Assembly: GCF_000003815.2 (NCBI RefSeq)
Contig: NC_049984.1
Location: 4,750,959-4,814,958 of the forward strand
Reading direction: 5' to 3'
Origin: Branchiostoma floridae
Lineage: Eukaryota; Chordata; Leptocardii; Amphioxiformes; Branchiostomatidae
Length of the DNA: 64,000 nt
Below, one piece after another: positions 59,101-64,000 of the stretch. Numbering within the stretch: position 1 is the stretch's first letter; each line of letters starts with the position of its first letter. The notes under the pieces were generated by a model that saw only the letters and a list, made by a program, of their open reading frames with translations, made no database searches and had not been told where the DNA came from. The translations under genes and the position numbers were made by a program.

Positions 59101-61156
59101 CTCCCAATATATATTAGGCCTACGTCACATTTCCAAACCAGGCGGGGTTGCTAACGTTACGATTTGAGCTACAGGAACATAAGGACACACACATGTATAT
59201 CCGTCTAGAAAACTTGTATAGAACGTTATCACGGGCCAGGTATGACATAATTACCTTTATGTAAGTCTCCACGGATTTGGCCAGCTGGATCTCGAATCCG
59301 AAGTGCATGACGCCGCCGTTCTCGCCCGGTATGGGGATCCCGGCGGACTGGATCAGCGAGTCGTAGTCTGATGGCTTCCGGTAGTTCGTCGGGTTGAAGG
59401 ATCGTTTGCGATTTCCTATAATGGTAGACATACATGGGGACATACATCAGGAGAATTGTGTTTACCAATGAACCTGTCTGTCTGTCTCAGTAGTAAACTG
59501 TCTTCTGTTAAGAAACAACACAATTATAGTAACACTCGCTTTGCTTCAGGAATTAATTTCAAATTAGACAAAACTAGAGCAAACTCATTGAAAAGAACCT
59601 AGGGCACGTCACTGATGGATTTTCAAATTAAGTCTCAAAGTCAAAATGTTTTCGTGTACTTGAACCTGTCAAGTTCTATTATAATCAATTGAAATAAGAC
59701 TTAAGATGACTGTCGACACGACACGACGAGTGTCCTTGCGTATTGCATGTTTAGATTTTTTCACACGAACATATATCAGGGACATTGTGGAGATACCGAT
59801 CAAAATCTGACTGTAAATTTCGAAACAGTCACAACTTTCTATATGGGAGGTCACTTTATTATCATATAAACACATCCCTAGCATCCTGAGATTCAGATCA
59901 GGATCTCTACCGCTGATTCTACCAGATTATAACCTGACATGTATGTGTGAAAAAGATGTGATGATGTTGATTACGTCACATTGCCAACTTCTAGGTTAAC
60001 CATCCAACATGGCAGACATTACGTCATGTCACGTAGATTTAAAGGTGGACAGTGGTACCTGAACGGTGGAAGCAAGACTCCCGGAAGAAGAAGATGCCGT
60101 CGTCCTTCAGCCAGGTGAGCACCTTCTCGGCCAGAGCCTGGACCTCGGCATCGCTCAGGTACATCATCAGCCAGTTGGAGAACACGATGTCAAAGCTGAG
60201 TAGAGGAAGAGTACGTCAGGACCAAAGCGGTCATGGGGTTGATAAATCACTCGATTTCTATTTTGTCCCGTTTCCTTCGTGTCAGTGGTCTTTCGGTAGA
60301 GCTTTGGCTACTTAGAGAGTAATGTGCACTACTTTGGGATAGAATAAAAAAATGAAAATATTGCCACCACCCAACTTACCTTTTTGGAGGCATCTCGAGC
60401 TTGGTGACGTCGGCTTGCATGAAGCGAACGTTCTTGTGATGACCGTTGACCTCCTCGTTCTTGCGGATGAACGATTCCATGAAGTCCACGGCCGTCACGT
60501 GTTTGGCCTGCTGCGCAAGCGGAGCCGTGTAACGTCTGCAGGGGAAAAAGATAACGACATGATCACGTGAACGGGTTTATAGGCCGTTTGCACGCACGTG
60601 ACCATGACGTAAGCAGTGTCCGCCATGCTGGTCGGTTAAATCTGGAAGTTGGTAATCTCCAAGCAGATGTAAGACTGGCTCATTCTCGATGTTTTACGGC
60701 CGTTTTTTCATCTATTATTTTTCGACTGTTTTTTTTACGTTCAACCAGCCAGCCGCAATACAGGTCACAAGCGTCACGTTAAGAAATATATAGCTTGTTG
60801 TGCGCGTTCTTTTGTATTCTTCCTCAGATGATGTATCGTTGCATGTCGCGCGGAATTGTTGGAAAATATATAATATTTGGCTTCTAGATATGATTTAAAA
60901 GAAGAAATAGATCTAAGGCAGTGAAGCCAAAATGGAGGTTTTTGACAAGAACATGACTGAAGAGCAAAATTGCAGGGTGTCAATGTCAAACCTACCCGAT
61001 GCCTGCGCCAAGCTCCAGGATGGTTTTTCCCTCGATTCCAGGCAAGAGAGACAGGATTTCAGGCAGTTCATCTTTGGACAGCTCCTTGGCGTTGTCGTCC
61101 AGCATCATCTCTTCCAGTGACGCCTTGGAGGAATGTTCCCGCCAAAACTGAGACAT
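50054..61156 (-). CDS. PMT: Phosphoethanolamine N-methyltransferase, two-domain (eleven coding exons)
   Basis: Joined exons on the minus strand: 61156-60996, 60535-60380, 60195-60059, 59415-59255, 54026-53838, 53431-53342, 52700-52611, 52281-52159, 51807-51676, 50907-50791, 50167-50054. They sum to 1470 nt, 489 residues plus TAA, the usual length for two-domain PMTs (about 490). All introns are GT-AG and all phases agree. Domain 1 (about residues 1-200) has SAM motif [10 protein letters not shown] at 46-54 and the family stretch [10 protein letters not shown] near 142. The linker carries [16 protein letters not shown] (Tyr about 242). Domain 2 has motif [12 protein letters not shown] near 282-292 and [12 protein letters not shown] with His about 357. 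In the Plasmodium enzyme the equivalent Tyr and His form the catalytic pair (family knowledge). The cytosolic enzyme converts phosphoethanolamine to phosphocholine; by analogy with nematodes domain 1 does the first methylation and domain 2 the last two. The start was chosen at the first in-frame ATG (61156), which has A at -3 and is preceded by a good acceptor at 61177, so upstream sequence is taken as 5'UTR. Confidence 0.93.
50303..50522. repeat. Long imperfect hairpin (inverted repeat) in the last PMT intron
   Basis: CCAAGCAGAGGTTCAGCTCC at 50327 reappears as its reverse complement at about 50492-50511, and the complementarity runs inwards through AACAGCC/GGCTGTT and CAAAACAG/CTGTTTTG blocks to a centre near 50410. 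The arms are about 100 bp each. Confidence 0.8.
50559..50594 (-). pseudogene. Partial duplicate of the 3' end of the PMT penultimate exon
   Basis: 36 nt encoding [12 protein letters not shown], 34 of 36 identical to the last 36 nt of the real exon ([12 protein letters not shown], ending 50791), followed immediately by a GTATAG donor-like sequence. The similarity stops abruptly upstream and there is no acceptor next to it. One difference is synonymous and one is Glu to Asp. Confidence 0.85.
50640..50755. repeat. Fragment of the GACAAGT-type hAT-like MITE
   Basis: It contains GGGCAAGTGAA, ACTTGCCTGATAGGACAAGT and AACTTGTTAAACTCTG, matching the termini and interior of the elements at 3484-3771 and 29383-29440. 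It is an old fragment in a PMT intron. Confidence 0.5.
50791..50907 (-). CDS. PMT: PMT penultimate exon
   Basis: 39 codons in phase 0, residues 414-452: [19 protein letters not shown] and onward to EANKEEFIK. The AEDRT-QF motif is typical of the C-terminal part of the family. The donor is the weak GTTATT. A second, partial copy of the 3' end of this exon with its own GT lies 196 bp downstream (50559-50594). Confidence 0.9.
51085..51440 (+). mobile_element. Non-LTR retrotransposon 3' UTR remnant
   Basis: It has the typical LINE tail landmarks GTCCCTCGAATAGGACGTTA, CCATGCACGTTAAAGAACCC and a terminal (GAT)n microsatellite (GATGATGATGATGATG at about 51424). It lies in a PMT intron, antisense. 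A diverged relative is at 5540-5720. Confidence 0.7.
51676..51807 (-). CDS. PMT: PMT exon, WLKPGG block of domain 2
   Basis: 44 codons in phase 0, residues 370-413. It contains [18 protein letters not shown], the post-core strand and turn common to class I methyltransferases and nearly invariant in PMTs, then [18 protein letters not shown]. The donor is GTGGGT. Confidence 0.93.
51913..52087 (+). mobile_element. Fold-back element with hammerhead-like core
   Basis: Terminal inverted repeats CTTTTACACAACCAGT (51916) and ACTGGTTGTGTAAAAG (ending near 52086) enclose about 170 bp. Inside, CTGAGGA (52020-52026) is followed by a stem GGTGTCT / AGACACC and then GAAACG, the order of conserved parts in a hammerhead ribozyme. 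Such motifs occur in Penelope-like retroelements (family knowledge). It lies in a PMT intron. Confidence 0.5.
52159..52281 (-). CDS. PMT: PMT exon, catalytic histidine block of domain 2
   Basis: 41 codons in phase 0, residues 329-369. [14 protein letters not shown] is followed by [16 protein letters not shown]; the His corresponds to the catalytic His of Plasmodium PMT (family knowledge). The donor is GTAAGA. Confidence 0.93.
52611..52700 (-). CDS. PMT: PMT exon, domain 2 motif II
   Basis: 30 codons in phase 0, residues 299-328: [19 protein letters not shown] and following. The MDLS acidic position binds the SAM ribose in this family. It is the same length as the preceding exon. Confidence 0.92.
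53342..53431 (-). CDS. PMT: PMT exon, SAM motif I of domain 2
   Basis: 30 codons in phase 0, residues 269-298. It contains [17 protein letters not shown], the glycine-rich SAM-binding loop of the second methyltransferase domain. Its boundaries are TTTTTCCAG acceptor and GTACAT donor. Confidence 0.92.
53838..54026 (-). CDS. PMT: PMT exon, inter-domain linker and start of domain 2
   Basis: 63 codons in phase 0 at both ends, residues 206-268. It starts [16 protein letters not shown] and ends [15 protein letters not shown]. The [20 protein letters not shown] block contains the Tyr that in single-domain parasite PMTs helps deprotonate the substrate amine (family knowledge). Confidence 0.92.
54213..54424 (+). 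mobile_element. LINE 3' end (reverse transcriptase C-terminus plus 3'UTR)
   Basis: It reads [20 protein letters not shown] and SFKERL, the characteristic end of CR1/L2/Jockey-type reverse transcriptases, then a 3'UTR ending in a short (GATACA) tail. The second copy is at 45627-45892, about 85% alike by eye. It is 5'-truncated and inserted in the PMT intron antisense to the gene. Confidence 0.8.
54536..54675. repeat. MITE of the TACTGTAAATGCA / TTCGCGGTGG family
   Basis: It begins ACAGTATTTAAGTTTGCAGG and ends near ATTTCTGCATTTTAATACAG, with internal TTCGCGGTAG and ACCACCGCGAAC blocks as inverted repeats. It shares sequence with the complete copy at 8902-9105. Confidence 0.6.
55680..55872. 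repeat. Tandem repeat, unit about 66 bp, three copies
   Basis: The block AAGATAATGATATGCAGCGG followed by GAAAACAYGGCACTGTTT is repeated three times in direct orientation. The third copy ends at GCGCGCATCACAGC. Confidence 0.85.
59255..59415 (-). CDS. PMT: PMT exon, end of domain 1
   Basis: It encodes the segment with [20 protein letters not shown] and [17 protein letters not shown], the C-terminal part of the first methyltransferase fold (residues about 152-205). It ends in phase 0 with donor GTAATT and is followed by the largest intron of the gene, 5228 bp. Confidence 0.88.
60059..60195 (-). CDS. PMT: PMT exon, domain 1 core strand and FFRESCFH block
   Basis: It encodes [20 protein letters not shown] and then a stretch ending [12 protein letters not shown]. 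Both blocks are diagnostic of the N-terminal PMT domain. It covers residues about 106-152; the phase is 2 in and 1 out, and the donor is CAG followed by GTACCA. Confidence 0.9.
60380..60535 (-). CDS. PMT: PMT exon, domain 1 SAM motifs I-II
   Basis: This exon completes the motif-I glycine and continues [20 protein letters not shown], where the acidic Asp after motif I (VTAVDF) is the expected ribose-binding position, then [15 protein letters not shown], the usual adenine-contact Asp block. It covers residues 54-106. The donor is GTAAGT, consensus strength. Confidence 0.9.
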
Positions 61157-61176
61157 CTTGTCCCGCGTCGCCTCGT
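60996..61176 (-). CDS. PMT: PMT exon with start codon and SAM motif I of domain 1
   Basis: The acceptor is ...TTTCACAG at 61177 and the donor is GTAGGT after 60996. The first 20 nt are 5'UTR; coding begins at the ATG at 61156 and gives residues 1-54, opening [20 protein letters not shown] and ending in ILELGAGIG, with the last Gly codon split 2+1. The opening block is typical of the family. If an upstream exon carried another start, seven more residues of this exon would be translated. Confidence 0.9.
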
Positions 61177-61732
61177 CTGTGAAATGCCGACAGAAGTGCA
61201 AAACGCTTTATCAATGTGTTGTGCAAAGACCGACAGTCATCGGTATACACGGATCAAATTGTCAACGACCACTATCGCCTTCTCACACACTACAGAGATG
61301 TACATCCTAATTGGACCAAATTTCGTGCACTTCAACAATACAGACGCTTCTAATACAGACGCTTCGAATGTCTGGAACAAACATACTAAATTCACATTAC
61401 CCTAAGTCCGGAGTCTGTACTGTAAAGATAATGACCATGGTGATATTAGAATGTGTTAATGTGCTCAGAAATACAAGATGTACATGGTCAAACTTTGGCA
61501 TGTAGAAATTTGTACGTTTCGAGTTCACAGTTTGTCACATTTTATGTTAAAACAGTTGAATATACTGTTGGTTTATTTGCTTGAGTTTAACCCTGTCAGA
61601 TATATGCATTAGAATATGTAAACGTTTTAAGCAACTGAAATGGCAACAGTCATCAACCGTGGATGGAAGACATTCGCGGTTTTGTGACCGACTCACTGGC
61701 CAAAAGAAGGCAAGAAATTCAGAAAATACCTA

Positions 61733-61930
61733 GTAAGCCCGTGCGCGATTTGAAATGCGCTTGCGCATCGAGATTCACTGTGGGTAATATGTCAAAGGTG
61801 AATACCCCTTACTTGCAAACAGTTATTGCGTAAGCCATGTCCAGACGTGTTTTGTTTGGGTCTCGGGAGACATATTACCCTCAGTTGATTTCACCACGCA
61901 TGCGAAGTTTAATCCGCGAGCAGGCTTATA
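61733..61930. repeat. Palindromic MITE-like element upstream of the PMT start exon
   Basis: The left half (AAGCCCGTGCGCGATTT..., GTGGGTAATATGTC) is the imperfect reverse complement of the right half (GACATATTACCCTCAG..., CGCGAGCAGGCTT), giving a fold-back of about 195 bp. It has no coding capacity. Its position is the proposed first intron. Confidence 0.55.
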
Positions 61931-61940
61931 GTCGCGAGTT

Positions 61941-62029
61941 TCCCTAACAATATATGCTTTGTTATTGCCATTCATAACCAAGACCTCTCTAAACCACGTA
62001 CGTTTCTTGTAATACAAACATATACACTA
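61941..62029. other. Spacer between palindromic element and tandem array
   Basis: It already contains TTCTTGTAATACAAACATAT, a diverged piece of the array unit. Confidence 0.4.
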
Positions 62030-62935
62030 TTAAGGTTGTCATTAGTTCCTTGAGTATCTCAAGGAGCAAAGTGAATTCTTAAAGAAGCAGACCTTAACGT
62101 TACTTCAAGTTGTTACCTGCACCACACATTTACCTCAAACGCCATAAGTCTCTTGCAATACAAACATATACACCAATGATATCAAACTATCAATGTTAGA
62201 TTCAGTTCATTGAGTATCCCAAGGAGCGAAGTGAAATCTTTAAGAAACATATCTTAAACGTTATTTTCGTTACCCGCACCACACATTTACCTCAAACGCT
62301 ATACGTCTCTTGCAATACAAACATATACACTAATGATATCAAACTAATGTTAGATTTAGTTCCTTGAGTATCCGAAGGAACAAACTGAAATCTTGAAGTA
62401 GCAGATCTTAAACGTTACATTCGTTACCTGCACCACACAATTACCATACGTTTCTTGCAATACAAACATATACAATTATGATATTAAACTATCAATGTTA
62501 GATTTAGGTCTTTTCATCCCAAGGAGCAAAGTAAAACCTTGAAGAAGCAGCTCTTAACGATACTTCAAGTTGTTACCTGCACCACACATACGTACATTTA
62601 CCTCAAACGCTATACCTTTCTTGCAACACAAACATATGCACTAATGATATAAAACTATCAATGTTAGATTTGGTTCCTTCAGTATCCCAAGGAGTGAAGT
62701 GAAATCATTAAGAACCAGATCTTAAACGTTACTTTCGTTACCTGCACCACATATTTTAACCTCAAACGACCTACGTTTCTTGCAATACAAGAATATGCAC
62801 TAATGATATCAAACTTTCAATGTTAGATTCAATTCCTTGAGTATCCCAAGGAGAAGTGAAATCTTTAAGAAGCAGATCTTAAACGTTACTTTCGTTACCT
62901 GCACCACACATACAATTACCTCAAACGCCACCACG
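62030..62935. repeat. Tandem array, unit about 157 bp, six degenerate copies
   Basis: The anchor CCTGCACCACACATTTACC recurs at about 62117, 62273, 62428, 62577, 62742 and 62900. Each unit also contains TCTTGCAATACAAACATATA and AACGTTAC-type blocks. On the minus strand most copies include GCGTTTGAG followed by GTAA, the same sequence as the proposed PMT exon-1 donor, and the last copy runs directly into the GC-rich block. The array lies in the 5' flank or first intron of PMT. Confidence 0.85.
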
Positions 62936-63010
62936 CAACGGCCCTGCCCGCCCCGCCGTCAGGACGAACGGCAGGACAACATTTGAGCCGCACACGCACT
63001 GCTATACGTA
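62920..63010 (-). promoter_or_regulatory. Candidate noncoding first exon / promoter-proximal GC-rich block of PMT
   Basis: This short GC-rich block stands out from AT-rich flanks and, read on the minus strand, ends GCGTTTGAG with a GTAATT donor. Joining it to the acceptor at 61177 would give an in-frame TGA just before the coding exon, consistent with pure 5'UTR and translation start at 61156. The intron would be 1743 bp. No TATA box is evident. The upstream boundary is unknown. This is inference from splice signals and composition only. Confidence 0.3.
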
Positions 63011-63843
63011 AGACATGGGGAAGAAAACCGCTGTGATAGTCAGTCAACATTCGCAAAAAAAAAACGTCCTAGAATCACTTCAAATGAAAAGTTTCCTTTT
63101 TTTCATATTTGTGGAAAAGTTTTTCTAAAGCCGTGATTTGACGACATTTTAGGTTGAAAGTTGTTTCACTGGCACAAAATTCTGGACGAATCTTGGATTT
63201 AGATGTTGGATGTAGTCTTTTTTAGATTCTTAGAAGGCCGAAAAGTTCTTGTGCTTCTTGCAAAAGCAGTTTCTCCATAGACAGATTTTTTTTTTAATTA
63301 CGAATCCAAAAACATTTCTTTATGCACCAAAAGTTTCCTGAGAAACTCTACAAAAAGCCGCTGTGAAAATACTGAATTTGGATCTACAATGTCACACATT
63401 GGAAATGTTTTACATTTGCGCATCAGTTTGTTGCCAAAACCCCGTTGTGAAGAATTCTGCAGTGAATCCGGATTCAACGTGTTTACCCACATACAGGTAT
63501 CACAAACGCAGACGTTTTCATCGTATCCTACGAGAAAAAAAATTAGATATATCTTCGGTCTCGAATATCATAATTTCATCTTGAATGTTTGTAATTTGTG
63601 CTATTTGTAAAGAATATGTAGCATTGCTTTGAATATTAAAGTCTATCAATGTTGTAATAACAGCCTCTGCAAAAAAACGTACTGTTGTTGGTTGCAACCA
63701 CAAACTCAGTTCTATCTTTGTAAGTCAGAACCTTGGTAATCATGATAAAAAAAAAAATTAAAATGACAAGAATGGCTTCTGGCAGCACAAGTGCGCTGTT
63801 GTCCGGAGTATTAGTCCCAAACTGACATAAACAAAGAAAGCTG
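63011..63843. other. Upstream of the candidate PMT first exon; no gene seen
   Basis: AT-rich, with several A or T runs. Overlapping short open frames at 63298-63610 on both strands are chance readings. Confidence 0.45.
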
Positions 63844-64000
63844 ACGTGTCAGCTGGATGATAGAATTTGGTCTAAAACGGACAGAGATAAGTTGCCATGG
63901 TATTTCAGTCAGTCTTTTGCAGTCTATCCGCCGGCCGGACAGTTCACTCCAAGCAGTTAACTCCTACTAGGCTTTTATTCCTAACTTGGCCAAAGTCCCC
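63844..64000. repeat. Dispersed repeat cut by the window edge
   Basis: Second copy of the repeat at 44900-45060 (GACGTGTCAGCTGGATGATA ... TTGGCCAAAGTCCC). Confidence 0.85.

Larger units (their letters stand above)
54030..59254. other. Large intron of PMT
   Basis: 5.2 kb between the domain-1 and linker exons. It contains a LINE tail (54213-54424), MITE fragments (54120-54190, 54536-54675), a GC-richer stretch with CRE-like and steroid half-site motifs (54850-54960), a three-copy 66-bp tandem repeat (55680-55872) and CpG-containing unique sequence at 57050-57260. No nested gene was found on either strand. Confidence 0.7.
61199..62029. other. 5' flank or first intron of PMT, no gene seen
   Basis: Apart from the palindromic element at 61733-61930 I see nothing codable; the open frame around 61823-62017 lies across that palindrome and has no splice context or family resemblance. 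Confidence 0.5.

Noticed and set aside
1-64000. tRNA or rRNA genes
   Set aside because: No cloverleaf-like segment with A and B box or rRNA core was recognised by eye on either strand; a covariance search would be needed to exclude short ones.

Overview
The window looks like animal nuclear DNA, most likely from a chordate or deuterostome relative of the amphioxus (Branchiostoma) type. It is AT-rich and packed with small DNA transposons, 5'-truncated LINE tails and minisatellites. Only one gene is certain: a many-exon, intron-containing gene for a two-domain phosphoethanolamine N-methyltransferase (PMT/PEAMT). Fused two-domain PMTs are known from cephalochordates, echinoderms, fish and plants, while nematodes split the two activities over two genes and mammals have lost them. 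The species assignment is inference.

Layout: 1-30 kb is repeat-rich and has no convincing gene. It holds a 190-bp tandem array at the left edge, several MITE families (palindromic 215-bp, GGCCACACC-type, pogo-like, hAT-like), a (CA)n tract, three weak exon candidates (5.1, 8.0 and 14.4 kb) and scattered GC-richer, non-repetitive islands that resemble developmental cis-regulatory elements (10.1-10.7, 13.3-14.0, 20.1-20.4, 24.9-28.1 kb). At 30.25-30.39 kb there is a well-formed exon candidate with a start codon on the + strand. From 31 to 37.5 kb come more regulatory-looking islands and tandem repeats. From 38.1 to 42.75 kb there is an almost unbroken run of six unrelated minisatellites. From 43 to 48.7 kb there are retroelement remnants, a local duplication later split by a LINE insertion, and an inverted duplication with a 131-codon open frame.

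The PMT gene occupies 50,054-61,156 on the minus strand (eleven coding exons, 489 codons, all GT-AG introns). A noncoding first exon probably lies near 62.9-63.0 kb. The first exons encode methyltransferase domain 1, a 5.2-kb intron follows exon four, and the last seven exons encode the linker and domain 2. The enzyme methylates phosphoethanolamine three times with S-adenosylmethionine to give phosphocholine, feeding phosphatidylcholine synthesis. Its introns contain LINE tails, a hammerhead-like fold-back element, a long hairpin and a partial copy of its own penultimate exon. A 157-bp tandem array near the 5' end repeats a sequence that looks like the exon-1 splice donor.

The + strand genes, if real, are only partly seen, and the regulatory islands are recognised from base composition and motif content alone; conservation could not be tested here.
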